The notes beneath the pieces were generated by a model. It did no database searches. It saw nothing but the letters and a program-made list of their open reading frames with translations, and was not told the DNA's origin. Shown piece by piece: positions 1 through 7,504 of a stretch of DNA of 32,077 bases; within the stretch, counting starts at the first letter, position 1; each line of letters opens with the position of its first letter. Made by a program: the position numbers and the translations under genes. This stretch comes from Actinomycetes bacterium (lineage in GTDB: Bacteria; Actinomycetota; Acidimicrobiia; Acidimicrobiales; Palsa-688), in the NCBI GenBank assembly GCA_021808785.1, contig JAKBAX010000013.1:1-32077 (forward strand), given 5' to 3'.

Positions 1-889
1 ACGGCCGGGTCAGGGCGGCGAAGCGGCCGCCGCCGTGGCCGGCCAGCGCCCGGCACGCGGCCACCGCCTCCTCGTCGGGGTTCAGGGACAGGACGTGGAC
101 GACCGCCCCGACCGAGGCGGCGGATCCGGCAACGGTCAAAGGGTCCCCGCCCTCGTTGGCCATCCCGTCGGTGAGGACGATCACGTCGCGGCGGGCCGCC
201 GCGGCCCGAGCAACCTGGGCCAGGGCCGCCGTCAACCCGCCGGCCAGGTCGGTGGTGTCACCGCCGCGTAGGACCAGGAGCCGCTCGATGACGGTGGCCG
301 GGGGTGACGGGTCGTCCATGTGGCGGAGCACCACGGCCCGAGACCAGAAGGCGACCACCGCCATCTCGTCGGCCGGCCCGGACCGGGCGGCCAGCGCGGC
401 GGCCGTGACCACTGCGGTGTGAAGCGGCGCGCCGGTGACCGATCCGGAGGCGTCGACGACCAGGACCACAGCTCGCCCCGGCCGTCGCCACCCCCGCCAA
501 CGCAGGTCCCCGGCGGTCATCGCGGCCAGGTTTCCGTGCTCCCCGAGCCGGTCCATGGTCGCGTCCAGATCCAGGTCGACCCCATCATCGGGAACCGGTC
601 CGATCCGGGCCGAGCCGCCCGCCCGCGACGGCCCGGGTCGGCGGCAGGCCGGCACGATGAGCGAGGCGGCCAACCGCCGGGCCCGGTCCCGTAGGACCGG
701 GTCGGTGGCCCGGGCCAGGTCGACGAGGAGCGGGACCCCAGCGTCCAGATCTTCCTCGAGCACGCCGGCCAGGGCGTTGGCATCGAGAGCGCCCACCTCC
801 GGCGACACCTCCGCCATGCGGTCGTGGCGACGCTGCATGTCGGCCCGGCTGACCGTCCGCCGGCCCTGCTCGCGCAGTAGCTGATCCAC
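1..889 (-). CDS. VWA-domain protein, C-terminus beyond window edge
   Basis: Reading the minus strand from about 907 gives one uninterrupted frame to base 1 (about 296 codons from the GTG at 889). The N-terminal 130 residues are helical and charged. A von Willebrand A domain follows with a complete-looking MIDAS site: VVDASGS (near residue 145), the Thr of GGDTTD, and LTDG. MIDAS sites bind Mg2+ and a partner acidic residue. The gene directly follows a MoxR-type AAA ATPase whose stop overlaps this frame, so the two probably work as an ATPase/VWA pair like CoxD-CoxE, RavA-ViaA or chelatase I/D subunits. The start is unsure: CTG at 907 would overlap the ATPase stop (CTGA), GTG at 889 is the first ordinary start, and ATG at 838 is also possible. 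The substrate is unknown. Confidence 0.85.
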   Translation of the reverse strand, partial: MDQLLREQGRRTVSRADMQRRHDRMAEVSPEVGALDANALAGVLEEDLDAGVPLLVDLARATDPVLRDRARRLAASLIVPACRRPGPSRAGGSARIGPVPDDGVDLDLDATMDRLGEHGNLAAMTAGDLRWRGWRRPGRAVVLVVDASGSVTGAPLHTAVVTAAALAARSGPADEMAVVAFWSRAVVLRHMDDPSPPATVIERLLVLRGGDTTDLAGGLTAALAQVARAAAARRDVIVLTDGMANEGGDPLTVAGSAASVGAVVHVLSLNPDEEAVAACRALAGHGGGRFAALTRP

Positions 890-903
890 CTGCGCCGGGT
901 CGG

Positions 904-1863
904 TCAGGGGCGGAGGCCGGCCTCGGTCCGGGCCGCCGCCGGTTGCGGGGGGCGGGCCGGACCGTTCGCTTTTCCCGGCGGGTCGCCAGCGGGTGGAGGG
1001 GCCGACGCGGCGGCCCATATCTCGGTGACCACCTCCTCGGCGCTACGTCCGACCCCCTCCCGCACCGTGACCCGCCCCGACAGCGCGGTCAACGCGGCAT
1101 CCACGCCGACCTGGTCGGAGCCGGCCCGCAGGCCGGCCAGCTCGCCCGCCACCGCCACCACGTCGATGGCGCCGCGCACGGAGGAGCCGACCCGCAGGTC
1201 GGGATGATCGCGACTCATCCGGACGGCCCGGACCGCCACCTCGACCAGGTCGGGGGGACCGGGCGCCATGCGGGCCACGATGGAGCGCTCCTCCTCCTCG
1301 CTCTGATAGCCCACTGCCACCCGGCAGGTCCGGTCGTAGAGGGCGGGCGTGATGCGTCCGGTGCCGACCGCGTCGAAGGGGTTCATGGCGGCCACCAACC
1401 GGAAGGTCGGGGCGGCCACCACCTCACCGAAACGGGGCACCTGGGTCCGCCTCTCCGACAGCACCCCGAGCAGGACGTTGAGGGTCTCCTCGGGCACCCG
1501 GTTGAGCTCCTCCACGTAGAGGAGCGCCCCCGAGCTCATGGCCTCGAGCAGCGGGCCGGGAACGAAGGTCTCGTCGCGGTACCCCTCGCTCAGCACCCGG
1601 GACGGGTCGTGGTGGCCGACCAGGCGGCCAGGCGACAGCTCGGCGTTGCCCTCGACCAGCACCAGGCCGACCCCGGCCCCCTCGGCCAGGGCCCGCAGAA
1701 GCGTGGTCTTGCCGGTGCCGGGGGGGCCTTCGAGCAGGACCGACCGGCCGGCCGCCAGCGCGGCCGCCACTACTTCGATGTCTCTCTGGCGGCCGACAAG
1801 CGCATCCCGGGCGGCCGCCACCATGGCCGCCGCCGGCAGGCGGCTGGCGCCCTCGGCGCTCAA
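904..1863 (-). CDS. MoxR-family AAA+ ATPase
   Basis: A 319-residue AAA+ ATPase. Visible motifs are Walker A GPPGTGKT (about residues 46-53), Walker B LLYVEELNR (114-122), sensor 1 in VAAMNP (158-162) and an RTCRV segment near 178, followed by a C-terminal helical lid. The EELNR and AAMNPF spellings are typical of the MoxR/CbbQ/NorQ/chelatase-I clade, whose members remodel or insert metal into partner enzymes together with a VWA protein. The TTG at 1863 overlaps the stop of the upstream dehydrogenase (TTGA), which favours it as start; ATG at 1824 would also keep the whole AAA fold. The last 30 residues are Pro/Ala-rich and look unstructured. The VWA gene follows at once. Confidence 0.88.
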   Translation of the reverse strand: MSAEGASRLPAAAMVAAARDALVGRQRDIEVVAAALAAGRSVLLEGPPGTGKTTLLRALAEGAGVGLVLVEGNAELSPGRLVGHHDPSRVLSEGYRDETFVPGPLLEAMSSGALLYVEELNRVPEETLNVLLGVLSERRTQVPRFGEVVAAPTFRLVAAMNPFDAVGTGRITPALYDRTCRVAVGYQSEEEERSIVARMAPGPPDLVEVAVRAVRMSRDHPDLRVGSSVRGAIDVVAVAGELAGLRAGSDQVGVDAALTALSGRVTVREGVGRSAEEVVTEIWAAASAPPPAGDPPGKANGPARPPQPAAARTEAGLRP

Positions 1864-2981
1864 TCGAAGAGGACCACGCCGCGGATGTTCCTGCCGGCGT
1901 GCATGTCCTCGTAGCCCTTGGCCACCTGGTCGAGGGTGTAGGTGCTGGTCACCAGCTCGTCGAGCTTCAGCTTTCCGTCCCGGTACATCTGGGCCTGGCG
2001 CAGGATGTCGGCGCTCGGGTTGGAGGCGCCGAACAGCGACCCCTGGATGCGCTTCTGGAAAAGGGTCAGCTCGCCGAGCGGGACCGGGATGCCGACTTCG
2101 GTGATGTCGCCCAGACCGGTGACCACCACGGTTCCCGCCTTGCGGGTCGCGGCGAAGGCCTGCGCGACGTGTTCCCCTTTGACCACTCCTATGGTGACGA
2201 TGACCGAGTCGGCCCCCTGCCCGTTGGTCAGGCTCTTGGCCAGCTCGTCGGCCGGCCCGATGTCGGCGAAGGTGTGGGTGGCGCCCAGCTGCGACGCCTT
2301 CTCCCGCTTCATCTGGACGGGATCGACGGCGATGACATTGGTCGCCCCGGCCGCCGCCGCCCCTTGCACCGCGTTGATCCCGATGCCACCGACGCCCATG
2401 ACGATCACGGTGTCCCCCGGGCGCACCTGGGCCGAGTTGACCGCCGACCCCCACCCGGTTCCGACCCCGCAACCCAGCAGGCACATCTTGTCGAGCGGCA
2501 GGTCCCGGTCGATCTTGACCGCCGACATCGTATGGACCACGGTGCGCTCGGCGAAGGTCGAGATGCCGCACATCTGGCCCACCCGCTCGCCGCCGAGGGT
2601 GTGCATCCGGTAGCTGGTGGGGTCATCGGGGCGGGCCCCGGTGAGGAGCCCGGCGCCGAGATCGCACAGGTTCTGCATGCCCGACGCGCACCACCGGCAC
2701 CGCCCGCAGCCGGGCAGGAACGAGAACACGACATGGTCGCCCACCTCGAAGCCGCCGGTGTTCGGACCGATCTTCTCCACCACCCCGCTGCCCTCGTGCC
2801 CGCCGCAGAACGGGTACACCGCCACCGGTATGTCGCCCGTCGCCACGTGGTCGTCCGAATGGCACAGACCGGACGCGACCATGCGGACCAGCAACTCGTT
2901 CTGGCGGGGCTCGTCCAGCTCGATGTCGATGGTCTCGTACGCCCCCGGAGCCTTGACCATCACTGATCCACGCGTGCGCAT
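1860..2981 (-). CDS. NDMA-dependent (nicotinoprotein) zinc alcohol dehydrogenase
   Basis: A 373-residue medium-chain dehydrogenase. Catalytic zinc ligands appear as Cys40 (SGLCHSD), His62-Glu63 (GGHEG) and Cys171 (LLGCGVGTG). The structural zinc loop has Cys92, 95, 98 and 106. The Rossmann motif GVGGIG is at 196-201 with an acidic Asp near 221 for NAD. The sequence (GHEGSGVV, CDLGAGLLTG, IQGSLFGASNP, NIRGVV) fits the actinobacterial NDMA-dependent class, in which NAD(H) stays bound and an external acceptor, thought to be mycofactocin, re-oxidises it. The ATG at 2981 is preceded by a GGGGGA ribosome site. It is the first gene of the operon with the MoxR ATPase and the VWA protein. The alcohol substrate cannot be read from the sequence. 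Confidence 0.88.
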   Translation of the reverse strand: MRTRGSVMVKAPGAYETIDIELDEPRQNELLVRMVASGLCHSDDHVATGDIPVAVYPFCGGHEGSGVVEKIGPNTGGFEVGDHVVFSFLPGCGRCRWCASGMQNLCDLGAGLLTGARPDDPTSYRMHTLGGERVGQMCGISTFAERTVVHTMSAVKIDRDLPLDKMCLLGCGVGTGWGSAVNSAQVRPGDTVIVMGVGGIGINAVQGAAAAGATNVIAVDPVQMKREKASQLGATHTFADIGPADELAKSLTNGQGADSVIVTIGVVKGEHVAQAFAATRKAGTVVVTGLGDITEVGIPVPLGELTLFQKRIQGSLFGASNPSADILRQAQMYRDGKLKLDELVTSTYTLDQVAKGYEDMHAGRNIRGVVLFD

Positions 2982-3021
2982 GCTGATCGTCCCCCTGTGC
3001 TCGATGTGATGTTCGGGAGCG

Positions 3022-3049
3022 ACTCTACGCCCGCTCCGGGGCCTGTCGA
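3022..3049 (-). promoter_or_regulatory. Candidate promoter of the dehydrogenase operon
   Basis: On the minus strand a TCGACA hexamer (3049-3044) stands 16 bases before TAGAGT (3027-3022). This fits a housekeeping actinobacterial -35/-10 pair and would give a leader of roughly 35 bases ahead of the ATG at 2981. Confidence 0.35.
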
Positions 3050-3083
3050 TTCCGGAGGGCCGGTACCCGCCGCCGGGCCCGGC

Positions 3084-4118
3084 TCAGCCGCCGACCGCCC
3101 TCACCATGTAGGGCAGCGCGGCCAGCGCCCGCAGGGTGTCGTTCAGGTGGGTGCAGGTACTGGTACCGGTGAACTCGTGCCGGATGCGCTCACGCAGGTC
3201 GTGCGGGGTGGTGCCGATCAGTCGGGTGGCGCTGGCCCCGGCGGCCGGGCACTCCACCCACGGCAGCACCCCGATGTCGACCTCGATGTCGGCGAACTCG
3301 AGCGTCCCGGGTCGAAGCGCAGCCCGGACCAGGTACTCGTGCACGATCGTCTCGGCGCCTGCGGCGTCCATGTGGCTGTCCCGGAAGAACGCCTCCACCG
3401 CGAACGGACCGTCCCCCACCGGCCGCCAGACGTCGATACGGCGCCAGCGGCGCATCGAGTGGGGTCCCATGGGACCGAAGGAGTGCCAGGCGTCGGGATC
3501 AGCGTCGGAGACCAGCAGTGGAGCCACCGGCCCGGTGCCGTGCGGCACCCGGCCGAGTTGCTCCGCCTCGACCAGGATGGTGGCACCGGTGGCCCAGCCG
3601 GAGCAGATATCAGCCTGGGCCCGTACGTCGAAGGCCCGTCTCGGCGGGTGCATCCCGGCCGCGCCCATGGCGTAGCCCGACACCAGGACCGCAGTGGGCA
3701 GGTCGTCGAGCAGCTGGTAGCGCAGCGATTCCGCCCGCGTCTCGGCCGGAAGGGCCTCGTCCAGGGTGCGCCGGAAGCCCGAGGACACCCGCCGCCCCTC
3801 GAGCAGGTCGAGCCGATCGTCGGGCCCGGCGGGGGGTTCGACGGCAAGCGAGCGAAGGGACCGGTCGGAGATGAACGAGATGACTGCGTCCACACCGGCC
3901 CGGGCCCGTACCTGGGCCCGGCCGTCGGCGCCGGTCCACAGGTCGCGGCCCACCGCCGAGAGGTGGACGTCGCCCAGGGGACCGTCCGGGCGCAGGGAGG
4001 TGTGGGTGGTGGTGCGCCGCAGCGACCGGGGTCGCCGCGACGGGGTCCCGGCGTGGGGTCGGTGAGGTCCGTGCCTCGGGTGCACCCCTCCCGGCCGGGT
4101 CTCATGGGTGGCGCTCAT
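3084..4118 (-). CDS. DUF2889 family protein
   Basis: A 344-residue soluble protein with no signal peptide or membrane segment. The C-terminal part, with regularly spaced acidic strands and the final CTHLNDTLRALAALP-like segment, matches my memory of DUF2889, a family of unknown function often found in actinobacterial and proteobacterial catabolic clusters. The first 40 residues are Arg/His/Pro-rich and probably disordered, so the ATG at 4118 may not be the true start. The gene lies between the dehydrogenase operon and a VOC protein, all on the same strand; it starts 48 bases after the VOC gene ends, so the two may be co-transcribed. No catalytic motif is evident. Confidence 0.75.
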   Translation of the reverse strand: MSATHETRPGGVHPRHGPHRPHAGTPSRRPRSLRRTTTHTSLRPDGPLGDVHLSAVGRDLWTGADGRAQVRARAGVDAVISFISDRSLRSLAVEPPAGPDDRLDLLEGRRVSSGFRRTLDEALPAETRAESLRYQLLDDLPTAVLVSGYAMGAAGMHPPRRAFDVRAQADICSGWATGATILVEAEQLGRVPHGTGPVAPLLVSDADPDAWHSFGPMGPHSMRRWRRIDVWRPVGDGPFAVEAFFRDSHMDAAGAETIVHEYLVRAALRPGTLEFADIEVDIGVLPWVECPAAGASATRLIGTTPHDLRERIRHEFTGTSTCTHLNDTLRALAALPYMVRAVGG

Positions 4119-4165
4119 CGGGCACCAATCTACGGACCGCGGCGGCCGTGGCGCCGACCGGCCGG

Positions 4166-4939
4166 TCAGGGGCTGGTACGCAGCTTGAACCGGGCTCCGG
4201 CCGGGTCGGCCGCCTCGGTGAGCGTTCCGTACGGGGTGACTTCCGGTCCCTGGAGGATGGACCCCCCCAGCTCCCCGACGCGCGCCGTGGTGGCATCCAT
4301 GTCGGCCACCTCCCAGTAGATGGACCAGGCCGCCGCCCCCTCCGGCACCCAGGCACGCGAGTCCATGATCCCGCCCGTGTCCTCCTCGGTCCCGGCGCTG
4401 CGGAAGGTGAAGTAACGGAACTCGTCGGTGTCGGCTACGGGCGTGACCTCCAGTTCGAAGACCTCCCGGTAGAACGACACCGCGGCGGCGTGGTCGGCTG
4501 TGTGCAGCTCGAACCAGCTGGGTGCGCCGTCCTCGCCGATGACGGCGAAGCCGGAGAAGGACCTCGGCTGCCACACCCCGAAGGAGGCGCCGGTCGGGTC
4601 GGTGGCGACCAGCTGGATGCCGAGATCGCCGACCGGCATCGGGCCCCCTCTCACCTGGCCGCCGGCGGCCTCGATCCTCTTGGCTGTGGCGTCGGCGTCA
4701 TCACTGGCCAGGTAGGGCTTCCAGGTGTCGTTGGCCTTCATGTCCCCCATCGAGCCCATGGCGCCGGCCGTCCAGGCGCCGTGGCGGGCGAAGTTGAAGT
4801 AGCCGCCGAACTCGGGATCGGGATCGAGGGCCTCCCAGCCGAACACCCCGCGGTAGAAGCGTCGGCTGCCCTCGGTGTCGGAGGTCCACAGGTCGGCCCA
4901 GCAGGGGGTGCCGAGCGGGATGGTGGATCGGGTCGTCAT
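4166..4939 (-). CDS. VOC (glyoxalase/bleomycin-resistance fold) protein with two domains
   Basis: A 257-residue protein made of two VOC modules in tandem. Module 1 covers about residues 8-125 (WADLWTSD, FYRGVFGWE, DPTGASFGVWQ) and module 2 about residues 138-255 (SWFELHTAD, FYREVFEL, DPAGARFKL). The arrangement and motifs resemble mycobacterial Rv0577 (Cfp30B/TB27.3). VOC proteins bind metals and small electrophiles or act as dioxygenases, lyases or drug binders, so the reaction here is open. The ATG at 4939 has a strong GAGGAGG ribosome site 7 bases upstream. A 14-bp perfect palindrome lies about 60 bases further upstream. Confidence 0.87.
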   Translation of the reverse strand: MTTRSTIPLGTPCWADLWTSDTEGSRRFYRGVFGWEALDPDPEFGGYFNFARHGAWTAGAMGSMGDMKANDTWKPYLASDDADATAKRIEAAGGQVRGGPMPVGDLGIQLVATDPTGASFGVWQPRSFSGFAVIGEDGAPSWFELHTADHAAAVSFYREVFELEVTPVADTDEFRYFTFRSAGTEEDTGGIMDSRAWVPEGAAAWSIYWEVADMDATTARVGELGGSILQGPEVTPYGTLTEAADPAGARFKLRTSP

Positions 4940-4996
4940 CGCAGGTCCTCCTCGATGGATTTTTCCTACTGGGGAGACGGGACGGTCACCCGGTAT

Positions 4997-5010
4997 TCAT
5001 CGGCCGATGA
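4997..5010. promoter_or_regulatory. 14-bp perfect palindrome upstream of the VOC gene
   Basis: TCATCGGCCGATGA is self-complementary over all 14 bases and lies 58-71 bases upstream of the VOC start codon, on the 3' edge of the transporter remnant. It has the size of a TetR- or GntR-type operator. No regulator gene is present in the window. Confidence 0.3.
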
Positions 5011-5293
5011 TTCCGAGGATCCATGCCCGTCCTATCACCGATGGCGTCCCTTCGCATCTGGTGCCGGGTAACGGCCCGAGCGCCACCGCCTGGCAGCCGA
5101 AGCCCACCACGGAGACGGCCAGGCCGGCCAGCCACATGCGCCGGGTGGCCAGGCGGCCGAGGATACGGAGATCGACCCGACCAGAGGGGGGATCGACGCG
5201 GACGGCGCGCGACTGCAATACGTTCGCGCCCGCAGAGCAGGCCGCGGCGGCGACGGCCAGCGGCACCGCTACCACCAAGTGGTCACCGCTCAC
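4997..5293 (-). pseudogene. Truncated DMT/EamA-like transporter remnant
   Basis: The first 70 residues from the GTG at 5293 contain two convincing membrane helices (LVVAVPLAVAAAACSAGANVL and MWLAGLAVSVVGFGCQAVALG) separated by a basic loop with LQSRAVR. This is the start pattern of ten-helix actinobacterial DMT/NIPA-like transporters. After GPLPG the frame goes into unrelated sequence and stops at 4997, where the third and later helices should be. I read it as the 5' stub of a deleted transporter. It could instead be a small two-helix membrane protein. Confidence 0.5.
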
Positions 5294-5320
5294 CCCGACC
5301 CCCGATCCATGCTGAAAATC

Positions 5321-5337
5321 TTACGTCAACGTCAAGG
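5321..5337. promoter_or_regulatory. ACGT-N2-ACGT operator-like site upstream of the P450 gene
   Basis: The stretch TTACGTCAACGTCAAGG contains two ACGT cores two bases apart flanked by TT and CAA, close to the pattern of MerR-family (LiuR-like) operators of acyl-CoA and branched-chain catabolism. It lies about 70 bases before the P450 GTG and just past the start of the transporter remnant on the other strand. Confidence 0.3.
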
Positions 5338-5406
5338 TCGTTCAGCCGCGAATCGATCCCCTCTTCTTGCGCGAGAGTGGGACGCGACTTCTCGGGAGGT
5401 TCGCCT

Positions 5407-6618
5407 GTGAGTGACACCACGATCTCCTACAACCCGTTCCAGCCGGGGTTCACCGATGACCCCTACCCCCACCTCCGAGAGATGCGCGACGGGGACCCGG
5501 TACACCAGAACATGCTCGGCATCTGGATGCTCTTCCGCTACGACGACGTGTTCCAGATGCTGCGCGACCCATCCCTCAGCGTGGAAGATGCCAAGGCCAC
5601 CCCCACCCCGATGATGCAGATCGCCCGCGATGCGATGGGCGACGTGGCCGACATGGGCAACAACTCCATGCTCAACCGGGATCCGCCCGACCACACCCGC
5701 CTACGCCGGCTGGTCGCCCAGGCCTTCACTCCCCGGATGATCGACCGGCTGCGTCCCCGCATCGAATTCCTGGTCGACGAGGCCCTCGACCGGGCCGGCT
5801 CCGAGTGGGACGTCATCGACGGGCTGGCCTTCCCCCTCCCGTTCCAGGTGATCAGCGAACTGCTCGGGACACCGGAGACCGATGCGGCGCAACTCCGGGA
5901 GTGGTCGGGTACCGTCGTACGCTCCCTGGAGCCGGTCACCGATCCGGACGTGATCAGCGCCATCGCCGAGGCGGGTCGTAACCTCCGGGGGCTGGTGCTC
6001 GACATGCTGGAGTGGAAGCGCACCCACCCCGCCGACGACCTCCTGAGCGCGCTCATCGCGGCCGAGGAGGACGGGGACAAACTGTCGGCCCAGGAGCTGG
6101 CCGAGCAGGTCTCGCTCCTGTACCTGGCCGGCCACGAGACCACCGTGAACCTGATCGGGAACGGCACTCTCGCCCTGCTGCGCCACCCCGACCAGATGGA
6201 CCGCCTGCGCCACGACCCGACCCTTGACGCCAACGCCGTGGAGGAGCTGCTTCGCTACGACAGCCCGGTGCAGAACAGCCGGCGCATCACCCTGTCGCCC
6301 CTCGAGATCGACGGCCGCCACATCGAGGAGGGAGCGTTCGTCGTCCTGGCCCTGGCCTCGTCCAACCGGGACCCGGCCAAGTGGGGCCGTTCCGCCGACC
6401 GGCTGGAGGTGAGACGGCCCAACGCGGCCCAGCACGTGTCGTTCGGGGGCGGCCACCACTACTGCCTGGGGTCCCACCTGGCCCGCCTGGAGGGGGAGGT
6501 GGCGATCACCAGGCTGATCCGGCGCTTCCCGCGGGTGGCCCTGGCCGGTGAAGCGGTGTGGAACGGCCGCATCAACCTCCGGGGCGTGACCCATCTCCCG
6601 GTACGCACCCGACGCTGA
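5407..6618 (+). CDS. Cytochrome P450
   Basis: A 403-residue soluble bacterial P450 without membrane anchor. The I-helix oxygen-binding motif AGHETT is at 241-246, the K-helix ExxR is E280-R283, and the heme loop FGGGHHYCLG at 346-355 carries the axial Cys353. The PDHTRLRRLV segment near 94 is the C-helix arginine region. The GTG at 5407 is chosen because GGGAGG stands 8 bases upstream and the family usually begins with YNPF near residue 10; an open frame continues upstream but has no P450 sequence. Class I enzymes need a ferredoxin and a reductase, and none is encoded here. The substrate is unknown. The gene ends 23 bases from the convergent SDR gene. Confidence 0.95.
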   Translation: MSDTTISYNPFQPGFTDDPYPHLREMRDGDPVHQNMLGIWMLFRYDDVFQMLRDPSLSVEDAKATPTPMMQIARDAMGDVADMGNNSMLNRDPPDHTRLRRLVAQAFTPRMIDRLRPRIEFLVDEALDRAGSEWDVIDGLAFPLPFQVISELLGTPETDAAQLREWSGTVVRSLEPVTDPDVISAIAEAGRNLRGLVLDMLEWKRTHPADDLLSALIAAEEDGDKLSAQELAEQVSLLYLAGHETTVNLIGNGTLALLRHPDQMDRLRHDPTLDANAVEELLRYDSPVQNSRRITLSPLEIDGRHIEEGAFVVLALASSNRDPAKWGRSADRLEVRRPNAAQHVSFGGGHHYCLGSHLARLEGEVAITRLIRRFPRVALAGEAVWNGRINLRGVTHLPVRTRR

Positions 6619-6641
6619 AGGAGAAAGCGCCGGCTCTACGA

Positions 6642-7445
6642 CTACGGCAGGCGGGCGCTCGAGCCGAGCCCGATCTCCATGATCACACCGGTCAGCACCC
6701 CGGGATCGGTGGCCAGGTAGACGACGGCCCGGGTGACGTCCCCGGCCTGTATCCACGGCTGAGGGATGGGGTTGTGGCGGGCGAAGCGCCGGATGAGCTC
6801 GTCGGGCACCTCCTGCTCGGGGTCGGGCTGCACCATCGGGGTCTGGACGGTGCAGGGGGCCACCACGTTGACCGTCACCCCCTCCTTGGCCACCTCGAGC
6901 GCGACCGAGCGGGCCAGCCCGATGACCCCCCATTTCGTGGCGTTGTAGGCCGCCTGCTCGGGGATGCCCATCCGGCCGCCCATGGATGAGGTGACGATGA
7001 TCCGACCGAACCGCGCCGCCCGCATGGGGGGCAACACCGACTGCAACGTGTGGAACACGCCGGTCAGGTTGGTCCCCACAAGGGTGTCCCATATCTCTTC
7101 GGTCACGCTCGCGAGGGGCCCCGTCTGCACCACCCCGGCGTTCGCCACGGCCACGTCGAGGTGCCCGAACTCGGCCAGGGTCTGCTCCACCGCCTCCTGG
7201 ACCGCCGCCGGGTCCCTGACGTCGACCGGCAGGGCCAGGCAGCGCCGGCCGCTCTCCTCCACCAGCTTGGCGGTCAGCCGCAGGTCCTCCTCCGAGGCCA
7301 GCGGGTAGGTCAGCACCGACATCGCTTTCGGCACGTCCAGCGCCACGATGTCGCAGCCCTCGGCCGCCAGGGCCAGTGCGTGGGAGCGGCCCTGACCTCG
7401 GGCCGCTCCGGTGATCAGGGCCACTCGCCCCTCCAGTGATGCCAT
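6642..7445 (-). CDS. Mycofactocin-type short-chain dehydrogenase (SDR)
   Basis: A 267-residue classical SDR. It has the nucleotide motif TGAARGQG at 12-19, NAG near 102-104, and catalytic Ser154, Tyr167 and Lys171 (YNATK). Between the second strand and the next helix it carries the additional segment MSVLTYPLASEEDLRLTAKLVE, a hallmark of the mycofactocin-coupled SDR subfamily (carveol-dehydrogenase type), in which the NAD cofactor does not exchange. It should oxidise a secondary alcohol to a ketone. A TAGCGT -10 box 7 bases before the ATG suggests a leaderless transcript. It is divergent from the MFS gene and convergent with the P450. Confidence 0.87.
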   Translation of the reverse strand: MASLEGRVALITGAARGQGRSHALALAAEGCDIVALDVPKAMSVLTYPLASEEDLRLTAKLVEESGRRCLALPVDVRDPAAVQEAVEQTLAEFGHLDVAVANAGVVQTGPLASVTEEIWDTLVGTNLTGVFHTLQSVLPPMRAARFGRIIVTSSMGGRMGIPEQAAYNATKWGVIGLARSVALEVAKEGVTVNVVAPCTVQTPMVQPDPEQEVPDELIRRFARHNPIPQPWIQAGDVTRAVVYLATDPGVLTGVIMEIGLGSSARLP

Positions 7446-7452
7446 GGCCGTG

Positions 7453-7495
7453 ACGCTAACCGGCCCGCGGCCAGCCGTTGCCGCTTACGTAACCT
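7453..7495. promoter_or_regulatory. Divergent leaderless promoters for SDR and MFS genes
   Basis: The 59-bp gap holds TAGCGT on the minus strand (7458-7453), 7 bases before the SDR ATG, and TAACCT on the plus strand (7490-7495), 9 bases before the MFS GTG. Both fit TAnnnT -10 boxes. The palindrome TTACGTAA (7485-7492) overlaps the plus-strand box and could be an operator half. Confidence 0.35.
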
Positions 7496-7504
7496 GGCCC
7501 GGCC

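Noticed and set aside
5701-7092. A 463-codon open frame antisense to the P450 and SDR region
   Set aside because: It is antisense to a P450 with all motifs and then runs in the wrong frame through the SDR; its His/Gly/Arg/Val composition is typical of noncoding frames in GC-rich DNA.
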